Translations under genes and position numbers: made by a program | Shown: piece after piece, positions 5,456 to 13,087 of the stretch | Position numbering within the stretch: position 1 is the stretch's first letter | Layout: every line of letters starts with the position of its first letter | Assembly (NCBI GenBank): GCA_035510795.1 | Contig: DATKGL010000018.1 | Coordinates: 1-15,700, forward strand | DNA from: DATKGL01 sp035510795 | Lineage (GTDB): Bacteria > Patescibacteriota > Saccharimonadia > Saccharimonadales > UBA4665 | Reading direction: 5' to 3' | DNA length: 15,700 bases | Notes under the pieces: model-generated | Told to the model about the DNA's origin: nothing | Databases searched by the model: none | The model's input: only the letters and a program-made list of their open reading frames with translations

Positions 5456-7486
5456 CTAGGCGCCCTGCATATAATCTATAGCCTCAGTAAACTGGCTGTT
5501 ATAAAGTGATGCATAAAATCCATCTTCGGCAAGAAGTTTATCATGGGTACCATGTTCTACGATGTTGCCGTCACGCATCACTAGGATGAGATCCGCGTTG
5601 CGAATGGTACTCAGCCGATGTGCAATTACAAAACTGGTTCGGCCCTTCATTAGCTTTTCCATGGCGCTTTGAATTAATACTTCGGTACGAGTATCTACTG
5701 AGCTGGTGGCTTCATCCAATATTAGCATTGGCGGATCAGCCAGCATGGCTCGGGCAATCGTAATAAGTTGTTTCTCGCCTTGAGCTAAATTGCCAGCTTC
5801 TTCGTCCAGAACCATTTCATAGCTTCCAGGCAATGCACGAATAAATCCGTCAGCGTGAGCGGCTTTAGCGGCGGCTACTATTTCCTCCATTGTTACATTG
5901 TCTTTGCCGTAGGCAATATTATCTTTTACGCTACCGTTAAAAAGCCATGTATCTTGCAACACCATGCCGAATATCTTGCGCACATCAGCGCGCTTCATAT
6001 CGCGGGTGTCGATACCGTCTATCTTGATGTAACCACCGTTAACATCATAAAACCGCATTAACAAGTTGACCATGGTTGTTTTGCCGGCACCTGTCGGGCC
6101 TACTATAGCTATACGTTGTCCCGGTTTTATCTCGGCAGTAAAGTCTTTGATGATAGTTTTCCCGGGAATATAACCAAAATTAACGTGGTTAAAAGCTACT
6201 TCGCCCTTAACTTCATCTAACACTTTATGGTTTTCGGGATCCGGGGATTCCTCTTCCTCGCCAATGAAATCAAAAACTCGCTCGGCGGCGGCAGCAGCAA
6301 GCTGTAGAACGTTGGCTACGTTAGCAGCTTGGACAATCGGTTGATTCAGCAAGCTAATATACAATAAAAACGCCTGGATGCCACCAATGCTAACCGAACC
6401 CTGAACTGCCAACCAACCACCGCCAACCGCCACGCCGACAAAACCTAGGTTACCAACAAATTGGGTAATAGGCATCAGCAAACCGGATAAAAATTGCGAA
6501 CGCCAGGCATTGCCGTAGAGCTTGTTGTTCAGTCTCCGAAATATGGCAATCGAGCGTTTCTCGCCATTATAGGCCCGCATAACTACATGACCTGAAAACA
6601 TCTCTTCGACATGTCCGTTGAGCTCTCCTAAGCTATCTTGCTGCCCCATAAAATAGCCTTGCGACCTTTTAATGATCAGCATGCTGGCACCAAAGCTAAT
6701 CGGGATCATCGCGAGCGCAATGATGGCTAGTTTCCAGCTAATCGTAAACATCATGGCAATTACGCCTATTACCATGACGATGGATGTAATAATTTGTGTC
6801 AGACTTTGGTTAAGATTTTGGCCGACTGTGTCAACGTCATTTGTAACCCGACTGAGGACTTCTCCGTAAGGAAGACTATCAAAATACCTAAGCGGTAGAT
6901 GGTCAATTTTACGGGCTATATCCCGACGGAATCTGTAAGTAAGCTGCTGCACCATGTCTGTCATAAGCCAGCTCTGACCATAGGAAAATCCGGCACTTAT
7001 AAGATAAATTATGACCAGCAAAATAGCTAGGTCGGCAATACTATGAAAATTAAATTTTGCGTGGCCGTTAGTATAAACAGCCTTGGCAATGGCAGTTTTC
7101 TCGGCCACCGGAAGTTTACGCAATTCAGCGGGAGGCAGACGAGTCAACAGTTGATTCCCAGTTATATCTGGCGGTAAATAAGTGCTCTTAGGCAGATTGT
7201 CTAATATTTGGGCGCTGCTGTGCTGCGCCACATAGCCATCGACCACATCGTTGGTCATGTTCCCAAGAATCCTCGGTCCAGCAATCATAAATGATGTACT
7301 AATAATTGCAAATATAAAGACCACGATTAAGCGGGTCCAGTATGGCCTAAGATACTTAAAAAGTTGTTTTAAGGTGCCTTTAAAATTTTTTGCGCGGTCG
7401 GTTCCAAATGCAATCCTGCCGCCACCGCCCCCGCCGCGTCCTAAGCCGAGACCAACTGGCCGCACGGGAGGTTTTTCGTCACTCAT
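5456..7486 (-). CDS. Heterodimeric ABC exporter, catalytic-site subunit
   Basis: A fused membrane plus ATPase half-exporter of 676 residues, in the LmrD/BmrD/TM288 class. A Gly/Arg-rich N-terminus (11-25) precedes six helices; helices 1 and 2 are split by an unusually long loop (about 80-150). Walker A is GPTGAGKTT (463-471), Q-loop Gln511, Walker B MLILDE with catalytic Glu592, and His623 in IAHRLST: all canonical. The signature is degenerate, LAQGE (567-571) instead of LSGGQ. With the partner from the upstream gene this gives the expected one active and one degenerate ATP site. The ATG overlaps the partner's TGA (ATGA), so both are co-translated. Relatives export drugs, peptides or lipids; the substrate here is unknown. 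Confidence 0.92.
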   Translation of the reverse strand: MSDEKPPVRPVGLGLGRGGGGGGRIAFGTDRAKNFKGTLKQLFKYLRPYWTRLIVVFIFAIISTSFMIAGPRILGNMTNDVVDGYVAQHSSAQILDNLPKSTYLPPDITGNQLLTRLPPAELRKLPVAEKTAIAKAVYTNGHAKFNFHSIADLAILLVIIYLISAGFSYGQSWLMTDMVQQLTYRFRRDIARKIDHLPLRYFDSLPYGEVLSRVTNDVDTVGQNLNQSLTQIITSIVMVIGVIAMMFTISWKLAIIALAMIPISFGASMLIIKRSQGYFMGQQDSLGELNGHVEEMFSGHVVMRAYNGEKRSIAIFRRLNNKLYGNAWRSQFLSGLLMPITQFVGNLGFVGVAVGGGWLAVQGSVSIGGIQAFLLYISLLNQPIVQAANVANVLQLAAAAAERVFDFIGEEEESPDPENHKVLDEVKGEVAFNHVNFGYIPGKTIIKDFTAEIKPGQRIAIVGPTGAGKTTMVNLLMRFYDVNGGYIKIDGIDTRDMKRADVRKIFGMVLQDTWLFNGSVKDNIAYGKDNVTMEEIVAAAKAAHADGFIRALPGSYEMVLDEEAGNLAQGEKQLITIARAMLADPPMLILDEATSSVDTRTEVLIQSAMEKLMKGRTSFVIAHRLSTIRNADLILVMRDGNIVEHGTHDKLLAEDGFYASLYNSQFTEAIDYMQGA

Positions 7487-9258
7487 ATAGCATCCCCTGC
7501 ATCCATAGTTTTTAATGATCCGACCGATGCCTTTAATTCATTTTCCGACAACTGAGACTGGGCAATTTCTTGATAGATTTTACAGTTTTTTAACAGCTCC
7601 TGATGGCTCCCCTGTCCGACTACCCGGCCATCGTCAATCACAATAATATTGTCAGCTTGCATAATCGTGCTGATCCGTTGGGCTACGATAAGTACCGTCT
7701 TATCACCTGTCACATTTGCCAGAGCTTTACGTAACTTTGCGTCAGTCGTAAAGTCAAGCGCCGAAAAACTGTCATCGAAAATAAAGATCTCCGGTTTATA
7801 GGCCAGAGCTCGGGCAATACTGAGGCGTTGTTTTTGGCCGCCCGACACATTGATCCCGCCTTGGGATATAGGGCTTTCCATTTTTTTATCTAACTGATTA
7901 ATGAATTCTGTAGCCTGGGCCACGGTGGCTGAACGTTGAATCTCTGCCAAAGTCGCATCCGGAGAGCCGTAGCTTATATTACTTTCTATAGTCCCCGAAA
8001 ATAGCACCGCCTTTTGCGGCACATAACCGATCTTGCGATGAAGGTCAGCCTGCGTCATATCGCGAACATCTACACCGTCAATTAGCACCTGCCCGGCGCT
8101 GACATCGTAAAATCGAGGGATTAAATTGATAAGCGTTGATTTTCCGCTGCCCGTACTACCGACAAATGCAGTAGTCTGACCTGGCCGTGCCTCAAAAGTA
8201 ACGTGTTGCAGCACCGGCCTTTCAGCACCCGCATAAGCGAAAGTTACATCATTAAAAGCAACGACTCCACGCTCACTATCGACCGGTTTCTTAGACTCTA
8301 TCGGGTCAGCTACAAGTGGTTCAGTATCTAAAACCTTACCGATACGCTCGGCGGAAACCATAGCCCGCGGTGCAAATACAAAAATGATCGATATCATTAG
8401 AAAAGCCATGATACCGTAGGCCGCATACTGGACAAACGCCAACATCCCGCCTATTTGCAAGTGACCAGAGCTAACTTCATGGGCACCTACCCAAACAATC
8501 AACACGCTGACGCCGTTCATAATGAGCATCATGGAGGGCTGCATAGCGGCCAGCAACCGGTTAACATATGTATTAATTTTCCTCAAGTCTGTATTAACAT
8601 CGTTGAATTTTTCTTCCTCGCGGTCTTCTCGGTCAAAGGCTCTTATCACTCGTATCCCAGTTAAAAATTCTCTAGTTACAAGGTTAAGACGATCGACCAG
8701 CTTTTGGACCTTTTGAAATTTTGGCAGTACAACTGTAAATAGACTGGCGACTACAGCTATAAGAGCAGCGATGGCTACTGCCATTATCCATGTCATTGAG
8801 GGGGCTAAATGATAAGCCCTGATAATAGCCCCTACCCCCATAAAGGGTCCCAAAAATGCTATCCGAAGCAGCATCACTAGTACCTGTTGAATCTGCTGCA
8901 CGTCATTGGTTGATCGTGTAATTAGAGAAGCACTCGAAAATTTATTAAATTCTACCAGTGAAAATCTTTCTATTTTTGTAAAAATAGCTTCGCGAATACG
9001 CCGGGTATAGCTGGTGGCCATCCGCGTAGCTACAAAACTGACGCAGACCATGAAGACTCCGCCCAATAAAGCCACCATCAGCATGAGGAGACCGGTATGG
9101 TAAATAACTTTTGTACTATGAGCCACGATGCCTTTGTCGATAATCGTAGCCATATAATTCGGTAAGGCCAGCGTGGTCCAAGTTTGCCCATAAACTAAGC
9201 CTAATAGGAGTACGAGAGGTAATAGATATGGTAGAAAATAACGGGCAAGTTTACGCAC
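7483..9258 (-). CDS. Heterodimeric ABC exporter, degenerate-site subunit
   Basis: A 591-residue half-exporter in the LmrC/BmrC/TM287 class: six helices (about 8-310), then the ATPase domain. Walker A GSTGSGKST (367-375) and signature VSGGQ (471-475) are good, but Walker B reads IFIFDD, placing Asp496 where the catalytic Glu should be, and the H-loop His is Gln527 (IVAQRIST). These two changes are the hallmark of the degenerate subunit, and its intact signature completes the active site of the downstream protein. Translation starts at a GTG (9258) that overlaps the stop of the AbrB-like gene by 8 bases; its own stop overlaps the next start. The three genes are thus one operon. The export substrate is unknown. 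Confidence 0.92.
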   Translation of the reverse strand: MRKLARYFLPYLLPLVLLLGLVYGQTWTTLALPNYMATIIDKGIVAHSTKVIYHTGLLMLMVALLGGVFMVCVSFVATRMATSYTRRIREAIFTKIERFSLVEFNKFSSASLITRSTNDVQQIQQVLVMLLRIAFLGPFMGVGAIIRAYHLAPSMTWIMAVAIAALIAVVASLFTVVLPKFQKVQKLVDRLNLVTREFLTGIRVIRAFDREDREEEKFNDVNTDLRKINTYVNRLLAAMQPSMMLIMNGVSVLIVWVGAHEVSSGHLQIGGMLAFVQYAAYGIMAFLMISIIFVFAPRAMVSAERIGKVLDTEPLVADPIESKKPVDSERGVVAFNDVTFAYAGAERPVLQHVTFEARPGQTTAFVGSTGSGKSTLINLIPRFYDVSAGQVLIDGVDVRDMTQADLHRKIGYVPQKAVLFSGTIESNISYGSPDATLAEIQRSATVAQATEFINQLDKKMESPISQGGINVSGGQKQRLSIARALAYKPEIFIFDDSFSALDFTTDAKLRKALANVTGDKTVLIVAQRISTIMQADNIIVIDDGRVVGQGSHQELLKNCKIYQEIAQSQLSENELKASVGSLKTMDAGDAI

Positions 9259-9553
9259 TTTTTTGTTTCTTGGTTTTCTGATTATTTATTTTGGTTGCCT
9301 TTTTTACTTCTTTTATAAGCGGCATAAAATGGTTAAACATAGCCTCGGCTCGTAGTTCAAAGCTTTCAGCTTTGGTTATTAGTATATCTTTCCCGTCACC
9401 CCTCGTAAAAACGAGAATCTTGTCTCCCGGTCCGATCAGTAACTGAGCCCGCACCTCAGCAGGGATAACAATTTGTCCGCGCTCACCTACGGTTACGGCA
9501 CCAGCAAATTTGGGAAATATAATATAATCCTTCATGTAAATCATATTTATCAT
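9251..9553 (-). CDS. AbrB/SpoVT/MazE-type DNA-binding regulator
   Basis: A 100-residue protein with a swapped-hairpin AbrB domain at about residues 17-60; GERGQIVIPAEVRAQLLIGPGDKI is the classic core of this fold, which binds DNA as a dimer. The C-terminal third (about 70-100) is helical and very basic (KEVKKATKINNQKTKKQKS). GGTGGG about 9 bases before 9553 supports that start, though ATGs at residues 4 and 7 are possible. It is the first gene of the exporter operon and overlaps the next gene. Most AbrB-type proteins of this size are transition-state or antitoxin regulators; position and the nearby palindrome suggest autoregulation of the exporter. No toxin partner lies beside it. Confidence 0.82.
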   Translation of the reverse strand: MINMIYMKDYIIFPKFAGAVTVGERGQIVIPAEVRAQLLIGPGDKILVFTRGDGKDILITKAESFELRAEAMFNHFMPLIKEVKKATKINNQKTKKQKSA

Positions 9554-9586
9554 ACTACAATCCCACCTACCCGATCCAACTAATTG

Positions 9587-9599
9587 ACTGAATTTCAGT
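9587..9599. promoter_or_regulatory. Palindromic operator candidate
   Basis: ACTGAA-T-TTCAGT is a perfect 6+6 palindrome 34-46 bases upstream of the AbrB-like start codon, within the likely promoter region of the exporter operon. No clear -35/-10 pair could be assigned here. Binding by the AbrB-like protein is inference. Confidence 0.4.
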
Positions 9600-9769
9600 T
9601 TGATAATTGTTGTTTGCTACAAGTCGGAACGGATGGCCAAACTTCGTCAACAAAGGCCAGCCAAAATGACTATCTCCCGCCAGGCTAGAACCATTTTATA
9701 ATCTGTTCTTCCCTCTACATTCTGGTTATTCCTGCGCACTACGCTAGCTGGTTCGTCTATTTCTTCAGC

Positions 9770-9794
9770 TTAAACACAAGGAAGAAGTGTTTAA
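9770..9794. promoter_or_regulatory. 8-bp inverted repeat before the 9833 gene
   Basis: TTAAACAC (9770-9777) and GTGTTTAA (9787-9794) are perfect arms with a 9-base purine-rich gap, ending 38 bases before the start codon at 9833. No T run follows, so it is more likely an operator or leader hairpin than a terminator. Confidence 0.4.
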
Positions 9795-9832
9795 ATAAAT
9801 ATGAATACAAATAACTTAAGATAGGAGAAACT

Positions 9833-10120
9833 ATGTGTGATTGTGATAAAAATCATATGACCGAGATGAGCGAAGAGAAAAAGGAAAAGTGGACCATGAA
9901 ATTGACAGAGCTAGGTATCCCCGAGGAAAAAATTGATGAATCATTAATCTGGTCGGTTAAAAAAACATCCTTTAAGCTAAGTAAGCTACGCCTAGTCCTC
10001 GACGAAAAAGGCATCGAAGAATCAAAAGCCAAGGAAATAGTCGAAAAATTGGTCAACAAAGCTCTTGAAAAAGATTTAGCAAAAATTAAAGAATGGCAAG
10101 AAAAACACGAAGAAAAATAG
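9833..10120 (+). CDS. Small charged helical protein, 95 aa, unknown
   Basis: I recognise no family. The protein is Lys/Glu-rich and predicted almost wholly helical, with no membrane segment. It opens with MCDCDKNHM, a Cys-x-Cys plus His cluster that could bind metal, followed by helices with heptad-like spacing (about 13-45 and 52-93, for example ESKAKEIVEKLVNKALEKDL), perhaps a three-helix bundle. AGGAG lies 5 bases before the ATG. It is transcribed divergently from the AbrB-exporter operon, across about 280 bases holding two symmetric elements. A cytoplasmic role is likely; anything more specific would be a guess. Confidence 0.7.
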   Translation: MCDCDKNHMTEMSEEKKEKWTMKLTELGIPEEKIDESLIWSVKKTSFKLSKLRLVLDEKGIEESKAKEIVEKLVNKALEKDLAKIKEWQEKHEEK

Positions 10121-10197
10121 TCCAATAAACCGAGTTAGGATGAGGAAGTTATAAGAATTCTCTCTGGATGTTTATTTTGTTTTAACTGCGTCCGTGC

Positions 10198-10225
10198 TAG
10201 CTAGCCGGCGCACAAACACTAGCTA
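10198..10225. other. Inverted repeat between convergent genes
   Basis: TAGCTAG (10198-10204) and CTAGCTA (10219-10225) pair around a 14-base loop, just after the alr stop codon on the minus strand and 78 bases after the 9833-10120 gene. There is no T run on either side, so a termination role is weak. Confidence 0.3.
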
Positions 10226-10230
10226 ATAAT

Positions 10231-11388
10231 CTAGACAATTATTCTTCGCGTACTGTTTGATAACCCAGTCATTAAAGAGTAGCTGAATAGACCAAAATTT
10301 TTACAGATTTGCTCTATTGAGTTCGGCCGATCAGGTTCACTGCTAATAACAGTTACCACGCTACCCACATCAACTTTTGAATCACTTAAATCGATCATTG
10401 TATGGTCCATGCAAACCCTACCAACGATGGATAAAACTTCATCTCCAAACGTAATTACTCCTTTATCGCTAAGTTCTCTAGGAATACCTTCATAATACCC
10501 AAGCGGCAGTACGCCGATTCTCATCTGTTCTGGTGCCGTAAAAATTCCATTATAGCTGACCCTGTCACCAGGCTTTAGATCAATTACTTTAATGACTGTA
10601 CTTTTTAGATCTAGGACCGGACTCAAGCCCTCAAGATCTTTATGGTGACGATCAGCAAGACTGAGCGGATTTATCCCGTAAATTCCAATTCCAATCCTCA
10701 TGGAGTTGGCATATTTGCTATTAACCTTTGTACTACCAGCTGTCTGGGCGATGTGAATATATTTCGGCTTAAAACCCATACCAAAAATCGATTCAACGGC
10801 TTTATCAAATAACCTAGTTTGCTGATCTGTAAACTCATCACTCGCCTCATTATCCGCATCTGCTAGATGGGTCATCACCCCTTCTAGAGTGAGCGACTTA
10901 TGGCTGCTTAAAACATTAAGATAGTTTTCTAATTCGTTTGGCGCTAGTCCAAGACGGTTCATCCCGGTATTGAGCTCCAGATGAACATTAACTGGCCTGT
11001 GTAATTTTCCTAGCGACATTAGCATCTTGATGTCCTGTACCACGAAAGAGCATTTTTTCGTATCAAGCAGCTTGGAATTTTCTGGCTTGATATAACCCAG
11101 AACCAGAATTTTGTGATTAGTGATATCTCTGATTTTGGCCGCCTCAAAGTAACCGTCAACTGCCATGAAGTCGCATTTCGCAGAGTTCAGTATTTCTGCG
11201 ACCTGAGTTAAGCCGTGCCCATAAGCATTTGCCTTCAGTACAGGGATAATACCAAACGGTTGATGTTGATTTTGAAAGTAAGTTACATTGTTTAGCAACT
11301 TTTTTCTATCCAGCTCAATAACATTAAGAGTCTGGTAATCATTGACCGAGATTATACTAATAAGCTTCTTTGCTTGCTTTCTGAGCAT
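10231..11388 (-). CDS. alr: Alanine racemase
   Basis: Interconverts L- and D-alanine with PLP, supplying D-Ala for peptidoglycan. The 385 residues are the usual length plus a short basic N-terminal extension (1-20). PLP lysine is Lys52 in VLKANAYGHG; the catalytic tyrosine is Tyr279 in RVSYNG; RIGIGIYG (231-238) and GRVCMDHTMIDL (323-334) are the expected later motifs. Two deviations: the strand usually reading H-L-K-x-D-T-G-M is HLELNTGM, so the lysine carbamylated in some homologues is Glu138, and the usual ANSAA segment is AQTAG (214-218). The -10 box (11396-11401) is so close that the message is probably leaderless. It stands apart from other wall genes. The fold family is certain; substrate preference is only very likely alanine. 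Confidence 0.92.
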   Translation of the reverse strand: MLRKQAKKLISIISVNDYQTLNVIELDRKKLLNNVTYFQNQHQPFGIIPVLKANAYGHGLTQVAEILNSAKCDFMAVDGYFEAAKIRDITNHKILVLGYIKPENSKLLDTKKCSFVVQDIKMLMSLGKLHRPVNVHLELNTGMNRLGLAPNELENYLNVLSSHKSLTLEGVMTHLADADNEASDEFTDQQTRLFDKAVESIFGMGFKPKYIHIAQTAGSTKVNSKYANSMRIGIGIYGINPLSLADRHHKDLEGLSPVLDLKSTVIKVIDLKPGDRVSYNGIFTAPEQMRIGVLPLGYYEGIPRELSDKGVITFGDEVLSIVGRVCMDHTMIDLSDSKVDVGSVVTVISSEPDRPNSIEQICKNFGLFSYSLMTGLSNSTRRIIV

Positions 11389-11395
11389 ATTAAAA

Positions 11396-11401
11396 AGTAT
11401 A
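11396..11401 (-). promoter_or_regulatory. -10 box of alr
   Basis: TATACT on the minus strand, only 7 bases before the ATG at 11388. No consensus -35 was found at 16-18 bases. The spacing predicts transcription starting at or next to the start codon. Confidence 0.45.
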
Positions 11402-11571
11402 AACCAAACTGGCCTTAAACTAGTTCTACCAGGTTAGCAGCATCTGTCCTAGCTCACACACATCCCGTACGCATCGACCTCTAGATCTAGGAGACCCTAT
11501 GCGTTACGGTATGCCCATGAATATATGTGGTACTAGCCCTGAAGACGAAAAAACGAGAAGTCTGAGAAGTA
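11402..11571. other. Intergenic stretch with a doubtful 40-codon ORF
   Basis: Between alr and the HAD gene lie about 320 bases. An ORF at 11499-11621 (+), starting MRYGMPMNICGTSPEDEKT, has a good AGGAG (11489-11493) five bases before its ATG but overlaps the more protein-like ORF at 11572 in another frame. One or both may be remains of a decayed gene. No RNA gene or repeat was seen. Confidence 0.3.
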
Positions 11572-11712
11572 ATGGCCGGGGTAACTCTTGGCCGAATTGG
11601 TACATATCCGTTTCTGCTTGAAGAAATCGGGCAGTTCCCGGCAGAAGTTAAAGAAAAGCTAGTTCAAATCTTTGAGGTTAATAATGTGAGACGCGAAAAT
11701 CTGCCGTTTTAA
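11572..11712 (+). CDS. Possible small protein or gene remnant, 46 aa
   Basis: The translation has a natural composition, with a segment FLLEEIGQFPAEVKEKLVQ followed by IFEVNNVRRENLPF, suggesting an amphipathic helix. It looks more like real protein than a chance frame. It has no strong ribosome-binding site (GAGAAG at 2 bases) and is preceded in frame by a stop. Its stop shares the sequence TTAA with the stop of the HAD gene on the opposite strand. It could be a small gene or the 3' end of a gene whose upstream part was lost; the ORF at 11499 in a different frame could be the other part. I do not recognise it. Confidence 0.3.
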   Translation: MAGVTLGRIGTYPFLLEEIGQFPAEVKEKLVQIFEVNNVRRENLPF

Positions 11713-12299
11713 TTTTGGCTTCGTTGATAATGCCCGCTAAAATCTCGCGTCAGAAAAGGTAGCCCTAGAAAAGGTCGTAAAGCTGCTTCGAGAGGACGCT
11801 GTAGTAGCCCGACTAGGAGATCATCTCCGCGCCCATATGGCGCGACAAGTACACTCCCTCCGTACCCGGCGCGATTAGCCCCGAGTACATCCTTCAGCAA
11901 CTGGTCGCCGACGTGGCATAATTTTTCGCTTTCTATGCCGATCTCTTCTGACATTTTGTCAAAAATTGGCCTAAAGGGCTTCTTTTTGCCCTCTACCATG
12001 CTTGGGGTTACAACTGTTATTTCTTCAATCACACCGCTTAAGCTGGCCGCCATAATATGAACTCTGTTTGTCCGCCCCCGACTTTGGGCATTACTTAAGA
12101 ACCCCAGCCGATATCCGATAGCATTAAGTGTTATTAAGGCGTCGACATTTTCGGCAGAAAAGGCATACTCGTTTTGACCAAGCAGCGTATTGTCAAGATC
12201 AAACGTGACGCCTTCAACTTCCGGCATGTGACGCTCAATTAGATCTGGCGTTAATTCTGCCACCGATCCCATGCACAGTGATGGTCGAAGTTGGCTCAT
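11709..12299 (-). CDS. HAD-superfamily hydrolase, YqeG-like
   Basis: A 196-residue cytoplasmic phosphatase-type protein with all four HAD motifs: I, FDLDNTLL with nucleophile Asp34 and Asp36; II, Ser69 in FLSNA; III, Lys106/Lys107 in KKKPFRP; IV, HVGDQLLKDVLGANRAG (129-145) with Asp132 and Asp137. The short gap between motifs I and II and the GDQL motif point to subfamily IIIA, the YqeG/Gep4 type. Gep4 dephosphorylates phosphatidylglycerophosphate in yeast mitochondria; whether this protein does so is unproven. The C-terminus (about 165-196) is not typical. Starts at ATG 12299 with AGGGG 9-13 bases upstream and a strong promoter behind it. Confidence 0.85.
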   Translation of the reverse strand: MSQLRPSLCMGSVAELTPDLIERHMPEVEGVTFDLDNTLLGQNEYAFSAENVDALITLNAIGYRLGFLSNAQSRGRTNRVHIMAASLSGVIEEITVVTPSMVEGKKKPFRPIFDKMSEEIGIESEKLCHVGDQLLKDVLGANRAGYGGSVLVAPYGRGDDLLVGLLQRPLEAALRPFLGLPFLTRDFSGHYQRSQN

Positions 12300-12327
12300 T
12301 AAGACTTACCCCTTTAGTTACGAAAGG

Positions 12328-12356
12328 TTTATACCATAATCACGAGAGTATTACAA
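12328..12356 (-). promoter_or_regulatory. Promoter of the HAD gene
   Basis: On the minus strand TTGTAA (12356-12351), 17 bases, then TATAAA (12333-12328), preceded by TGG to give an extended -10. Leader to ATG 12299 is about 20 bases and carries AGGGG. Confidence 0.65.
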
Positions 12357-12446
12357 AGTGTTCGGCTCGTCTGATAGTCTAACAGGTCTGAAGATTCGGT
12401 AGGGTTTTCAAATAATTCTTGCATGCTCAGTATTATTCCAACTCTG

Positions 12447-12452
12447 TATAAT
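12447..12452 (+). promoter_or_regulatory. -10 box before the 12473 gene
   Basis: Consensus TATAAT, 20 bases before the ATG at 12473, with AGGAG (12460-12464) between. No good -35 at the normal distance. Confidence 0.5.
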
Positions 12453-12472
12453 AATAACTAGGAGATGACGAA

Positions 12473-13015
12473 ATGACAGAACGACAGACTTCATTTAATC
12501 TGGTTGGCGCCCTGAAAAGAACCTTGAAGAAATATGATCCAGACCTAAGGGGAATAAGGACACGCACCAGATCTAAAAAAAATGAAGAGTCCGGAGCACT
12601 CTCAAGCAAGCGACTTGAGGATATTTCAAATAAGTCTCAGGAAGTTCTCTTTGAGGCAAGCACTGTCTTCCCGTTTAACTTTATCCCCGACACAATAAGA
12701 ATCGACAGAGAAAAAATTACTGTCGCAAATCGTCCGTTTTTTCGTACTGCAAAAATTGACGGTATCCCGATCCGTGACATTTTAGACGTTCAGGTAAATA
12801 CAGGACCACTATTTGGCTCATTACTTCTTTATTCGCGATATTTTGAATCAAAGCCTATTTCCATAAATTATTTACGCAAAGACGACGCAACAAAATTGCG
12901 ACGAATTTTACAGGGGTACATTATTGCCAATGAACAAAAAGTTGACTGCTCTAATATTGAAAAAAATCAACTAGTAACATTACTTACAAAATTAGGAACG
13001 GGGAGTTCTGATTAA
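12473..13015 (+). CDS. Conserved hypothetical protein, possible PH-like domain
   Basis: A 180-residue protein without signal peptide or membrane helix. Residues 1-60 are basic and probably disordered (RTRTRSKKNEES). Residues 60-150 have alternating beta-strand character: VLFEASTVFPF, DTIRIDREKITVANRPFF, GIPIRDILDVQVNTGPLFGSLLL, KPISINYL, then a helix DATKLRRILQGYIIA. The pattern (strand reading I-x-I-D-x-x-x-I-x-V, strand leading to IPIRDILDV, final helix) resembles bacterial PH-like domains such as YdbT/bPH2, which bind membranes or partners; this is a fold-level guess. A short helical tail contains one Cys. From memory similar proteins occur in Saccharibacteria. Good AGGAG before the ATG. 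Confidence 0.65.
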   Translation: MTERQTSFNLVGALKRTLKKYDPDLRGIRTRTRSKKNEESGALSSKRLEDISNKSQEVLFEASTVFPFNFIPDTIRIDREKITVANRPFFRTAKIDGIPIRDILDVQVNTGPLFGSLLLYSRYFESKPISINYLRKDDATKLRRILQGYIIANEQKVDCSNIEKNQLVTLLTKLGTGSSD

Positions 13016-13087
13016 CGCAAACTTCTTCCCGGCCCAACAACAGTTTCAGATGGGATACTCTTTTTATGTTATGAGTGATAGCGATAC

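Noticed and set aside
9853..10125. 90-codon minus-strand ORF opposite the small charged protein
   Set aside because: Serine/phenylalanine-rich antisense of a Lys/Glu-rich gene, the usual shadow; the plus-strand gene has a good ribosome-binding site.
13021..13075. Possible terminator with CTTTTT after the 12473-13015 gene
   Set aside because: No stable stem could be paired upstream of the short T run.
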